NCBI RefSeq assembly: GCF_002288925.2
Contig: NW_022098004.1
Coordinates: 10,979,407 to 11,043,406, forward strand
DNA: 64,000 nt
DNA from: Delphinapterus leucas
Taxonomy: Eukaryota; Chordata; Mammalia; Artiodactyla; Monodontidae
Reading direction: 5' to 3'
Below, piece by piece: positions 1-13,329 of this stretch. The notes below the pieces were generated by a model. That model was not told where the DNA came from and ran no database searches. It was given only the letters and a program-made list of their open reading frames with translations. Each line of letters starts with the position of its first letter. Positions within the stretch are counted from its first letter, which is position 1. Made by a program: the position numbers and the translations under genes.

Positions 1-3039
<3,039 letters not shown>

Positions 3040-3097
3040 TTTCTTAATTGTTTTGGGTTTGTTTTTGTAGGTCCTTTTCTTCTCTTGTGTTTCCCAC

Positions 3098-3976
3098 TTA
3101 GAGAATTTCCTTTAGCATTTGTTGTAGAGCTGGTTTGGTGATGCGGAATTCTCTTAGCTTTTGCTTGTCTGTAAAGCTTTTGATTTCTCCATCGAATCTG
3201 AATGAGATCCTTGCTGAGTAGAGTAATCTTGGTTGTAGGTTCTTCCCTTTCATCAGTTTAAGTATATCATGCCACTGCCTTCTGACTTGTAGAGTTTCTG
3301 CTGAGAAGTCAGCTGTTAACCTTATGGGAGTTCCCTTGTATGTTCTTTGTCGTTTTTCCCTTGTTGCTTTCAGTAATTTTTCTTTGTCTTTAATTTTTGC
3401 CAGTTTGATTACTATGTGTCTTGGCGTCTTCCTCCTTGGGATTATCCTGTGTGGTAGTCTCTGCGCTTCCTGGACGTGGGTGGCTATTTCCTTTCCCATG
3501 GTAGGGAAGTTTTCGACTATAATCTCTTCAAATATTTTCTCGGGTCCTTTCTCTCTCTCTTCTCCTTCTGGGGTCTCTATAATGCGAATGTTGTTGTGTT
3601 TAATGTTGTCCCAGAGGTCTCTTAGTCTGTCTTCATTTCTTTTCATTCTTTTTTCTTTATTCTGTTCCACAGCAGTGAATTTCACCATTCTGTCTTCCGG
3701 GTCACTTATCCATTCTTCTGCCTCAGTTATTCTGCTATTGATTCCTTCTAGTGTATTTTTCATTTCAGTTACTGTATTGTTCATCTCTGTTTGTTTTTTC
3801 TTTAATTCTTCTAGGTTTTTGTTAAACATTTCTTGCATCTTCTCAATCTTTGCGTCCATTCTTTTTCCGAGGTCCTGGATCATCTTCACTATCATTATTC
3901 TGAATTCTTTTTCTGGAAGGTTGCCTATCTCCACTTCATTTAGTTGTTTTTCTGGGGTTTTATCTTGTTGCTTCAT
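3098..3976 (-). CDS. LINE-1 ORF1 protein, uninterrupted reading frame
   Basis: The frame has 292 codons from ATG (3974-3976) to a stop at 3098-3100. LINE-1 ORF1p is an RNA-binding chaperone that coats L1 RNA in a cytoplasmic ribonucleoprotein particle. The layout fits the family. The N-terminal half is rich in K, E, M and L and predicts a coiled coil (about residues 35-110, with EKMQEMF and EELKKKQTEMNN). An RRM-like middle and basic C-terminal domain follow (KTPRHIVIKLAKIKDKEKLL, then the TYKGTPIRLTADFS region and a final LKEIL). A length near 290-340 residues is usual for mammalian ORF1p. The neighbouring ORF2 is badly broken, so the element cannot move by itself. An intact ORF1 could still be translated if transcribed, but nothing here shows that it is. 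Confidence 0.85.
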   Translation of the reverse strand: MKQQDKTPEKQLNEVEIGNLPEKEFRIMIVKMIQDLGKRMDAKIEKMQEMFNKNLEELKKKQTEMNNTVTEMKNTLEGINSRITEAEEWISDPEDRMVKFTAVEQNKEKRMKRNEDRLRDLWDNIKHNNIRIIETPEGEEREKGPEKIFEEIIVENFPTMGKEIATHVQEAQRLPHRIIPRRKTPRHIVIKLAKIKDKEKLLKATREKRQRTYKGTPIRLTADFSAETLQVRRQWHDILKLMKGKNLQPRLLYSARISFRFDGEIKSFTDKQKLREFRITKPALQQMLKEIL

Positions 3977-4075
3977 CTGTTACATAGCCCTCTGCCTTTT
4001 CATCTTGTCTGTCTTTCTGTGAATGTGGTCTTTGTTCCACAGGCTGCAGGATTGTAGTTCTTCTTGCTTCTGATC

Positions 4076-5087
4076 ACAGTGTAGGCTTCCTTACTGGTCC
4101 CAGCACTTCAGCACCTGTCGATAATTGGAACTTTTGTCTCTGTCTGTCCTCAGCTAGGACCCTAACATCCACCCCAACTAGGAGGGGAAGGTATATAGCT
4201 TGTCTTACAGCTGCCCTCAAATGGTGCTGCAGAGAGAGCAGTGTGCAATGGGAGACTCACCCAGCTCTTGGAGTGGGTACCAAAGCTGCTTTTCTTTTAG
4301 AAGTCATCCCCAGTTTCATCATCACTACACCAGGTGTGACTTTCCCATCGTTCAGATACTACTGGCTTGTACTGAATTGAGTGAACCTGGAAGATGCCAG
4401 GCCAGGAAATGATTACATGTAAGTGAATGACCTGTCACTGCACGGCCCCCTCATGTCATAGCTCTGTCCAGGATAGGCATGGGCTGGACACTAGTGGCTT
4501 GGAATGTGATTTGCCAAAATTAACCAACTTGGTTACAAACATGCAACAAGTGTTAAATGCATCTTCAGCTGCCATGGAAAATATTGACATTTTTATAGAG
4601 TAGAATTTTATTCAAAAAACAGGGACGATTCCAGTTGGCTGAAGGCAAATGTGTGTGTGTGGGGTGGGGTACGGGGTGAGAGTGGTATCAATGTTTGCTT
4701 TATAATTTTTCTCTATCATTTTCCTTTTTGGACAGTGTGGCCCAAGAATAAAGGATTCATCTATGCCTATGGGAGATTAATACTTTCAGTGGTTACTAAG
4801 GGCCAGAAGTGCAACAGGGGAGGTCAATGAGAGCGTGACCTCATGAAATAGTTTTACATATACAGGTGACTAGTTATTTTAATAATCAGATGGTTTGGCT
4901 TTTCCCTAAGAGACAGCTAGTTTTCAGAGTCCCATTGCTTTTCTTTGATGAAAGTCTCAGGAGATTTAGTGTAACAGAGAGAACGGTCATTTACTACACA
5001 CCACTATTTGCCATTCAGCTGACTATTGTGACATATATGTTGATTGCACAGATAGGATTTATGAAGAAGCAATTCATTTACTTCATT
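4076..5087. other. Unassigned, non-coding
   Basis: No gene or confidently named repeat is seen here. There is a short GT/G-rich run near 4649-4675. Open frames in this stretch are short and show no recognisable domains. Confidence 0.5.
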
Positions 5088-5731
5088 TGGCTGTGTGGTA
5101 GGCATAATAACGGCCACCCAAAGAAGACCACCCAAAGAAGACCACGTACCTTGGAACCTGTGAATATGTTACCCTACAAGGCAAAAGGGATTCAGGAGAT
5201 AAGTTAAAGTTTTTTTGTTTTTTGTTTTTTAAATATTTATTTACTTATTTGGCTTCACCGGGTCTTAGTTGCAGTATGCAGCATCTTCGTTGTGGCACGC
5301 AGGGATCTAGTTCCCTGACCAGGGATGGAACTCGGGCCTCCTGCATTGGGAGCATGGGGTCTTAGCCACTGGACCACCAGGGAAGTCCCAAGTGAAAGTT
5401 CATGAGACAGGGAGATTATCCTGGATTCCTCAATGTGATCACAAGGGATCTTTGAAGCTTTCCCAGCTGTGATCAGAAGGATACGTGACCACAGGAGAAG
5501 GACACAGAGATGTGCAACATTGTTGGCTTTGAAAATGAAGAAGGAGATTTCGAGGAGCTGGAAAAAGCAAGGAAATAGATTCTCCTCTAGAGTCTCCAGA
5601 AAGGAAATGCGGCCCTATCAACACATTGATTTTAGTCAATGAGACCTCTTGGTCTTGTGACCTACAGAAATTTAAGATAGTACATTTATATTGTTTTAAT
5701 TTTGCTACAGCAGCAATAGGAAACTAATGTA
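5088..5731 (+). mobile_element. MLT1-like (ERVL-MaLR) solo LTR, split by a SINE
   Basis: The text resembles the MLT1-type mammalian LTR. It has 'GGAACCTGTGAATATGTTAC' near the start, 'GGGGAGATTATCCTGGAT' in the middle and 'CAGCAATAGGAAACTAAT' at the end. The same family occurs again at 14552-15031 in the same orientation. A CHR SINE (5211-5389) interrupts it. No internal retroviral sequence accompanies it, so it is a solo LTR or fragment. The assignment is from memory of the family's sequence, so the subfamily is not named. Confidence 0.65.
5211..5389 (-). mobile_element. CHR-type tRNA-derived SINE (older variant)
   Basis: Read on the minus strand it starts GGGACTTCCCTGGTGGTCCA, keeps a B-box-like segment (pol III internal promoter) and ends in an A-rich AAATAAAT tail. 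It belongs to the older cetartiodactyl form, with 'GGTGGTCCAGTGGCTAAGAC' in place of the 'GGCGCAGTGGTTGAGAGT' of the younger copies. Near-matching direct repeats flank it: AAGTTAAAGT (5201-5210) and AAGTGAAAGT (5390-5399). It inserted into the MLT1-like LTR. Confidence 0.88.
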
Positions 5732-6231
5732 GACTGTGTACTTCAGGTGTGGGAAATGGAACCACAAAATCATCATTAATTATTTTTTAGAGCCCAGGGA
5801 TACACATATATAAACACATGCATATATATGTAAACACACATCTGTACACACAGGCATACGTACATGGGTATATATTTGTATATTATATAATCTCTAATTG
5901 CTAAAATTAAAAATTTCTGCTGAGTTGCTGTCTCAGTAGAGGGAATTCATATAGTAAATGACATATAAAAGGAGTAAAATTGGGGTAGTTCCCTCATAAT
6001 AGCAAATCCTGGAAAAAATGGTATTTTTAAATATTTATCAATATCTTTTTAGTTATGCTTTACACCCATCTGGTTATTATAAGTGCCTTTGAAAGATTAA
6101 AAATTTTGAATGCTATTGATTCTGATTCAGAAAATATGGATTTTTCTTCTTTCCTTTTCAGAAATGACAATAAAATAAGCAATAGTTATAATGTGTATTT
6201 CATTAAGATAAATGACATTATCGATGACATG
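5732..6231. other. AT-rich unassigned sequence with a degenerate CA/TA repeat
   Basis: Positions 5803-5890 form a degraded (CA)n/(TA)n tract. The rest is AT-rich, and I see no coding or named repeat signal. Confidence 0.5.
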
Positions 6232-7366
6232 CTAAAGCAACAAATCTCAAACTTTTGGCTTTGGATAACTTTATAATCTTAAAAATTATTGAGGACACCC
6301 AAAGGGTCTTTGTTAATGTGGGTTATATACAGACTTGGTTATTGTACTAGAAATTTAAGCTGATGAATTTTAAAAATATAGTTCAATAATTCATTAAAAA
6401 TAATAAAATGAACCTATCATTTGATAATGTAAATTATATACTTTATAAAAATAGTTGTATTTCAAAAATTAAAAAACAGAAGAATGGCATTGTTTTAATA
6501 TTTGAAGATTTCTTTAAAGACTGGATTAACAGAAAATAGCTCGATTTCCACATCTGCTTCTACTTTCAGTCAGTTGCAGCCTGTTTTGGTTGAAGTATGT
6601 GAAGAAAAAATGGCCTTGGACAGATACGTAGTTGTGCTGGAGTATTTTAATAGCCTTTTCAGATAATTGTGCTCTTTCTTCTTTAATACTGTACCCAAAC
6701 TTGAAAACTGCTCGTTTCTTGAGGGCTGGTTGCAGTGCAGAATCTGAAAACATATCTGTTAATGTTTTGTAACTTGTTATGTTAAAACTCACTGCTCTGT
6801 CCTGTGAAGCATCTTTTACTCATGGATATTTTCTAACACAATGTATTAGACATTTGGGAAATATTGGCTCACTTCCAAATTTTGGCCTAATTCGTACAAT
6901 ATCAAAAGATTACATTTGTTAACGTTATGACCATTCTCATCAGAAGAGTCTTTACTGTTTTCGGGAAAGATGTCAAGCTCCTAGTAGCAGATACAAATTT
7001 TCTAACTTTTTTTTTTCCTAGAGAGCTCAAGTTGGTAACAGATACTGTTAGTTGTTTTCCTTGAAGTGACAGCTCGTGTCATTCATTTTCAAGAAGATTT
7101 CTGGTAAATATTAGTTTGTCAGTTGTTCTTTTAAAAAAAGGGAGATTTCATGAAAAATGAAGCTATTTCAGCTCGAAATGCAGTCACACAAGTGCTATTA
7201 TCAAAATAGCACTCCTGCAGTTTTACCACTGTTTTTGTGCTCTAGGTGCAAACATCAACACAGGGAAAAGTCAGTTAACATCTTTATTATGAAAATGGTT
7301 TTGACCTCTAGATGCCATGGCAGGACCATGGGGACCCCACAGACTACAGCTGAGAACCACTGTGCT
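6232..7366 (+). mobile_element. hAT-Charlie-type DNA transposon fossil
   Basis: The left end (AAATCTCAAACTTTTGG at about 6241) and the right end (GCTGAGAACCACTGTG, 7348-7363) resemble the inverted termini of Charlie elements (CAGTGGTTCTCAAACTTT type). The interior, for example 'ACACCCAAAGGGTCTTTGTT' near 6295, also resembles this group as I remember it. The 1.1-kb length suggests an internally deleted element. An 88-codon minus-strand frame (6526-6792) lies inside. I do not recognise it as transposase and regard it as fortuitous or a faint remnant. Subfamily not named. Confidence 0.6.
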
Positions 7367-8043
7367 ATAGATAAGGGTGGCTCTGTTGTATCTACAAACA
7401 CCTCTCCTCACTGTGGATTCGGGCATTTTCACAGTGTTAGGAACATAGTAAGAGGGGTATTACGAGCTCATGTGTTTCCCTGGGTATGTAGATTACACCT
7501 GTATCTGGTATCTGGTATCAGACACGAGGAGGGCTTCCAGAAAATACGAGTGTTTCCAGAGGAAAACCAGCCACCTCTCCATTCCAGCCAATGTTGCCAT
7601 AAAGAAGCACAAGGCACTGTGGCCACATCTGTTTCTGAAGAGACATCAGAAATTGTCTTTTATGTAAAACATGTTGAATTTTAGAATGTGCCAGCTGATG
7701 AAGTATTTGAACCTAAAACACTAGCCAAGTGGAAACAAAACACTTCTTCCCTCTGGATTTGGCCTGCAGTACGTGAGCAGCAACCACGTGCTGAATGAAT
7801 GAATCAAATTCAGAGTGACCAGATCAAAGGGCCAGCAGTTCATAGCCCCTTGTGTAGGTTGTGATAGGATTTACTGGGATTTGGTCCTCTGAATCTTCAG
7901 CTGTCACAGATAGAGGAGAAAGTTGTCATCATCTTGTCCTCAGTTCAGGTCTTAGCTGTCTTAGGTATCAGACCCAGTCATGCCAGTGTAACATTACAGA
8001 ACTTTTCCTTGTGAGTCAAGGCAGAAAAATCCAACTCAAAAAT
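7367..8043. other. Unassigned, non-coding
   Basis: No gene, RNA or named repeat could be supported. Part of a 175-codon plus-strand frame (7157-7684) overlaps this stretch. It begins inside the DNA transposon and has no recognisable domain. Confidence 0.45.
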
Positions 8044-8333
8044 GAGAGATGCTGCCACCTGCCAATGCAGGGGACACGGGTTTGAGCCCTGGTCCGGGAT
8101 GATCCCACATGCCACGGAGCAACTAAGCCCGTGCGCCACAACTACTGAAGCCCACGCGCCTAGAGCCCGTGCTCTGCAACAAGAGAAGCCACCACAACGT
8201 GAAGCCCACACACCTCAAGGAAGAGTAGCCCCTGCTCGCCACAACTAGAGAAAGCCCCGCGCACAGCAACGAAGACCCAGCGCAGTCAAAAATAAATAAA
8301 TTTGTAAAAAAGAAAAAAAAAAGAGAGATGCTG
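8044..8333 (+). mobile_element. CHR SINE, long form, 5'-truncated, with target-site duplications
   Basis: The element (8055-8322) lies between perfect 11-bp direct repeats GAGAGATGCTG at 8044-8054 and 8323-8333. It enters the CHR sequence at CCACCTGCCAATGCAGGGG and so lacks the usual first 30 or so bases, including the A-box. The B-box region (GGGTTTGAGCCCTGGTCC) is present. It ends in AAAATAAATAAATTTG plus an A-run. The long-form body has repeated 'CCACAACTA' units. Confidence 0.93.
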
Positions 8334-9094
8334 AAGAGCAACCGAGGGAATACTGTGATAGTTATGGATGTAGCCAAACATCTAGAGTTTAAAGAATGCT
8401 GGGGATGACCATTGTGATAAAGCTAAAACAAATTAGTACCAACTCCTTTCTTGGATTCACTAGATGTAGCTACCTACAACGATTATCTCACAAGTGATCT
8501 GTGATTTTTTAATATTGTTCTAACATATTTTATAGGGCAGCTGGGTCTCAGGCAATTGAACTGGTAGGATAGTCATGAAAACTACCCATTAAAAAAAATA
8601 TTGGGATACAAAGAAACTGATCGTATTATAGATTTTTTGTTAAATTCACATTCGGTAGTAAACATTTTTTATGTTCAAATCACCACGTGTGGTGTTCTGG
8701 GGCTGAAAAGCTGATCAAGATATAGATTTTTTTTCTTCCTGCTCAGAATTTCCTCTGTGGTGAGTGGTAGTCAGACATGCATAGCAGGCGTGCCAAGTGC
8801 TTCGTGCACCCGTAGCGTGTACTGAACCCGGGCTCATGGCCATGTGCTATTCTAGGCTTCAGGGAAAGAGGAATGAACAAAACAGCAAGCATCCCTGACC
8901 TCAAGGAGCTTACATTCTAGTGGCTTCTTGAGTAAAAAGATAAGTAGCATGAAAGCAGAGGAGATGGTGAAATTGACTCCACTGGAAGGATCAGAGATTT
9001 TAAGCAGAATGTGGCATTTGAGCCCAAACCTATGACATAGATAACTTTTACAGGTAGAAATGAGGAGTTGCACTAGAGGTAAGGACCGTCTCTT
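8334..9094. other. Mostly unassigned; a possible L2/MIR-like fragment
   Basis: Positions 8845-8935 read 'GAATGAACAAAACAGCAAGC' then 'GGAGCTTACATTCTAGTGG', wording typical of ancient L2/MIR-type repeats. The same motif recurs at 12590-12645. The rest is unassigned. Confidence 0.5.
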
Positions 9095-9500
9095 TTATTA
9101 TTGAATTATACCTGACATATTATATTAGTTTCAGGTGTACAACATAGTGATTAGATTTTTTTTTTTTTTTTTTTTTCGGTACGCGGACCTCTCACTGCTG
9201 TGGCCTCTCCCGCCGCGGAGCACAGGCTCCGGACGCGCAGGCTCAGCGGCCATGGCTCACGGGCCCAGCCGCTCTGCGGCATGTGGGATCTTCCCGGACT
9301 GGGGCACACACCCGTGTCCCCTGCATCGGCAGGCGGACTCTCGACCACTGCGCCCACCAGGGAAGCCCCTAGATATTTTTATACATTACAAAATGATCAC
9401 CAGGATAAGTCTAGTTACCATCTGTCACCATACAGAGTTTTTACAGTATTATTGACTGTATTCCGAATGTCAGAACAATACTTGCAAAGGATGAAAATCT
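9095..9500 (-). mobile_element. LINE-1 3'-end fragment (interrupted by a SINE)
   Basis: The plus strand reads 'TTATTGAATTATACCTGACA' then 'AGTTTCAGGTGTACAACATA', the reverse complement of a mammalian L1 3'UTR. After the SINE it resumes as 'ACAAAATGATCACCAGGATA' and 'GTCTAGTTACCATCTGTCAC'. This is an older L1M-type tail lacking ORF sequence. Confidence 0.75.
9157..9368 (-). mobile_element. CHR SINE, short form (CHR-2-like)
   Basis: On the minus strand it starts GGGCTTCCCTGGTGGGCGCA and ends in CGCGTACCG plus a poly-A (the T-run at 9157-9176). It is about 190 bp plus tail. The head carries tRNA-like A- and B-boxes (pol III promoter). It inserted into an L1 tail. The flanking repeat is only TAGAT (9152-9156 and 9370-9374). 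A one-base insertion in the head (GGTGGGCGCAG) distinguishes this copy. Confidence 0.95.
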
Positions 9501-10310
9501 AGGGTACCTTCAGAGAATTGCAAGGGGGACATGGTGGCTGGAGAATTAACCACATTAGCTTCCCACACTGCACCACCATGTAATTTTTTTATGTAAAAAA
9601 CTAGGGCTGTGGATTGAATGTTACTGAGTTTGCAAGCTCAGAATTTCTGAATTCTAAATTATATAAACGATGACAATAAAATTCCATTTGTGAATGCATT
9701 CAGCACAATGTGAGAATCCACTAGCAACTCAATAACTATCAATTGATACTGAAAGTTTTAAAAACAGTATTAGTCTTCGCTAAGGTTTTGGTTTGATAAT
9801 AAAATATCCGTAATTTAGAACCACACAGATTTATATTTCTTGTTCTTATTGCGTTTTAGCTGCAGTGTCTGTAGCTTAGCTGTGCCTTTGCTCTATTGTC
9901 TTTTTCTAGTCAGGATCCAGGCTAGAGGAGCTACCACATTTGGGACGTGGTGTGCACAGAGCAGAGCGAAAAAGTGTCAGTGGACAAAAGAGCAAGGACT
10001 TTTAAGCCTTCTAATTGGATGTGGTGTACGTGACTTTCATTGTGTTCTGTTGGCTAACAGAGGTCACATGACCAAGCATGTAATTTATGGGACAAAGGAG
10101 GCATTGTAAGTCACATGGCAGGGCTTAGGAATGTAGGCTGGTAACTGGGAACAGTAATACTATCTATTGCAATTATTTTCCTATTGTGCCCCAGGGTAGG
10201 TTGAGTTTTGGGGTATATAGAATATAGGGTGGGCAGAGTGGCTTTACCACAGTCTGGTTTAGAAGCAAAGTCCAAGAATTTTGTACAATTCAATGATAAA
10301 ACCAAAAGAA
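9501..10310. other. Unassigned, non-coding
   Basis: No gene or named repeat could be supported in this stretch. Confidence 0.45.
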
Positions 10311-10524
10311 GGGCTTCCCTGGTGGCGCAGTGGTTGAGAGTCCGCCTGCCGATGCAGGGGACACGGGTTCGCACCCCGGTCCGGGAGGATCCCACATGAC
10401 GCGGAGCGGCTGGGCCCGTGAGCTATGGCCGCTGAGCCTGCGCGTCCGGAGCCTGTGCTCCGCAACGGGAGAGGCCACAGCAGTCAGAGGCCCGCGTAGC
10501 AAAAAAAAAAAAAAGAAAAAAAAG
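10311..10524 (+). mobile_element. CHR SINE, short form (CHR-2-like)
   Basis: It starts GGGCTTCCCTGGTGGCGCAG and has a B-box-like GGGTTCGCACCCC. It ends CGCGTAGC followed by an A-rich tail of about 28 bases broken by single Gs. The A-rich flank makes the target-site duplication ambiguous (AAAAGAA on both sides). It looks like an intact full-length member. Confidence 0.95.
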
Positions 10525-12414
10525 AAATTTGTTGTCCTAGTTCTGGGCCAAATTCCAGAGGCAACTGTCTTGAAGATTTATACAGTCTGGCTGGTTATAC
10601 AGGCTGTAATTCATTCATGAATTCAGAAAAGAACAGAGCCTATGAAAGCTCCAGTTTGGGAATGTTCCTATCACTCGGTAAAATTCTTCTAATAGAGATG
10701 TGAGTATCTTTAATACAGTTTTATAGACTCAGCCGAGAAGAATTACTTATACTTTTCCGAGAGTTCAGAATATGTACCTTTTCTGAGCTAGAAGCCCACA
10801 AGGTCATTTTCCGTTCTAAGCCTGAATAAAAATCGCTTTGGAGCATTTAAAAATCCAATAGTGGAATTTATCTAGCAGTACTAAGCACCACATTTGCTTT
10901 TCAAGAGTTTTCAGATTTCTGTAGTCCAGGCACTGAGGACAAATTCTCAGTCTCCATTTTTTTCCCCAAGGATGCAGGAGGGTCTGGACAGAGCTCCTGT
11001 TGTTACCCATGATTCTTCTCTAATACAATGAAGCATTTACTGACACATGGGCAACACTTCGAAGTAGTGTGATTAGCTGCTCACACCACCCCATGCCTTG
11101 TTTGATACTGAATTGTGAAACTCCATCATTGATTTAAAACAATGAATATCCCTCTGGTCTTAACTTAGGTGTTACTCTTCCTGCGTTGCTGTTCCTGAAA
11201 ATGCCATTTACAGCATGTGCTGAGAAGAAATTTAGGGGGAAACCTAGTCACTCAAGAAGCAGATCTCAGTGTTTACTTTTAAAGCTTTTCTGCAGAAAAG
11301 AAGACTGCTTGCATCTGCTTTATAGCACTACAGCATCCTTGTGGAATGCTTAGCTCCCAGAAATTCTGTGTGAAACTGCTCTGGTTCCTCTGTAATGTTA
11401 GATTCTTTTGACAAAGTATAATACAAACAATTAAATAGCAGTGTTTGGTGCACCCCCTCCCCAACTTCTATCAAGAAGGGATTTGCAAGTTGATGTAATA
11501 GTTCTGTATCATACAGTAGATTTTAATTAAAATCAGAAGGCTGTGGAAGATTGAGCCAATTGTGTTCCATTTGAAGAATTAAAGAATTACGCAGGCTTGC
11601 CAGCATGATCTAAAATTCTAATTCTAAACTCTGCTATGAATGCCAGACGCACAGGATTCATACTGTCCATCAAATACCACCTGAAAGTATTTATCACAGC
11701 AGAAGGAGCAAGCCTCTAATATCCTTTTCGGAGGGAGACTTTTATTAAAATTGGCTTCTTTTGATAACGTCCACATTTATAATAAATGGAATCCATGAAA
11801 GGTCCTTAACTATAATCAGGAACGCAGAAATGATTGCAGTGTTTTCACGACCATATAAAAGATAAAACCCTCAAAAGATTTTGCTTCAGTGGTAAACCAA
11901 CTCTTTATACACCAAAGAGAAACACAGAAGCAAGTAGAAATTTGGTGAAATAGCCTTATTTGTCATCAGCCGACTTGAAAGAAAAGAGTTCAAAAATATT
12001 TCCTCCTCCCGGAAGAATACCAGTTGATTTGGGCCATGGAGTCCTTTACAAGTTCAGGAAGAGAAGGGTGCATTAGAGTTTGTCAGCAGAAACTCCAGCT
12101 TTTCATGGTTTCCATCATCTGTATTTCAGTAGCAGTCAGAATTTGCTGTCAGTGTTTCTCTGGATTAAAATGAAAAGATCATGAATAAAATGATGTCTTG
12201 AACTTGGAAGGAAGTTTGATAATTTGTATCCTGTCCTGAGAGTGGAGCCCACCTAATTCATATCCTAAAATTGAGATTCCGACCTGTTAGAAAAGGGGCT
12301 TTTCCAGTTTTCCTTAAAATCTATTCCTGAAGTTAGGGAAATTACGTAAATACACACATTTACTCCCAACTTATGACCCTCTATGGTGACAGTCAAAATG
12401 GTTTCCACTTCCTT
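10525..12414. other. Unassigned, non-coding
   Basis: About 1.9 kb without coding signal or recognisable repeats. All frames are short. This is among the longer stretches free of recognisable repeats in the window. Confidence 0.5.
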
Positions 12415-12485
12415 TGTCTCCTTTGCCTTCCTCTCTTTCCACCCTCTCTCCCTCCTTCCCTCCCTTCTTTTCTTTTCTTTTCTAG
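12415..12485. repeat. Polypyrimidine tract
   Basis: About 70 bases are almost entirely C and T (TCTCCCTCCTTCCCTCCCTT, then TTTTC units). It is a low-complexity, purine/pyrimidine-asymmetric tract. Confidence 0.85.
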
Positions 12486-12690
12486 GGATATTTATTGAAT
12501 ATAAATATATTCAATTCAATATATTGAATATGCAATATGTATTGAATATCTAAGTCCTACGCACTAGTCTAGGCATTTGGAAAATGCCAGTGAACAGAAC
12601 AGACAAGAAGCATTACCCTCCTAGACATTACATTCTAGTGGACGGAGACAAGTAAAGATTAAGTATAACAATTACACTGTACAGGTGTTT
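12486..12690. repeat. Ancient L2/MIR-like fragment
   Basis: The stretch reads 'CACTAGTCTAGGCATTTGG', 'AGTGAACAGAACAGACAAG' and 'TTACATTCTAGTGGACGGAG'. These match a motif order common in ancient mammalian L2/MIR copies. The first 60 bases hold repeated TATTGAATA units. Confidence 0.5.
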
Positions 12691-12974
12691 CAACAGATCA
12701 GGTCGTGGTGGATCATCCTGAGAAAGTAGGCAAGTTATCGTTTCAAAGTGAGTTTAGTGGTGCTCTTCTCACCAGATGAGTGTTGTTTTATCTAGCTGAC
12801 CTTCTCTTCAGGTGCACCCTGCTTATTTCTTCTCATCTCGTAGAGAACAAGCCTCATTATGCCTTTCTGCTAAATTGTTCTGCAAAGACCATATGTAAGG
12901 TGGCATAGCTGAGTATTTACTCAATTCACTGGAATGTGTTTTTGTGTAAAACAACAGAAAACAATGGACGGGGT

Positions 12975-13205
12975 CATGGAATGTTCAAGCTTAGTGCTTA
13001 AGAGGGTGAGTTTCGTGGACAGACGTCTGGATTTGAATGTCACTTCCTCCAAGCAGGGTGATCTTGGGCAGAGTAGCTAATCTCTGAGCTTTTACTGCTT
13101 CTTCTCTGAAATGTCAATACTAGTAATATCTGTCACCTGGAGCTGAAGTGGTGAGTAAATAATGTATGTAAAGCACTTAGTACAATAATCCCTCAATAAA
13201 CCTGG
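12975..13205 (+). repeat. MIR SINE
   Basis: The order matches MIR in sense orientation: a 'GGATTTGAATG' block, then 'TGATCTTGGGCAGAGTAGCT', 'TCTGAGCTTTTACTGCTTC', 'GTAAAGCACTTAGTACA' and a terminal 'CCTCAATAAA'. It is well diverged. Confidence 0.75.
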
Positions 13206-13329
13206 GGGTATGGGTGCTGTTGATCGATGTTGGCCATAATTCCTCTTTCTTTCTTTAAGTCCTAAGAACCCTGGACCCTCTCTCACAATAGTTGGCCGTA
13301 TCCATTTGTCGTGCAGTCAGGTTTCCTTT

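Noticed and set aside
3324..4022. 232-codon plus-strand open frame
   Set aside because: It is the antisense shadow of L1 ORF1 in copy A. The codon pattern follows the minus-strand ORF1, and a similar shadow (217 codons) appears at 58809-59462 over copy B.
10311..10400. Possible functional tRNA gene (A- and B-box-like sequence)
   Set aside because: The tRNA-like head belongs to the CHR SINE. It lacks a foldable cloverleaf and is repeated at many sites in the window.
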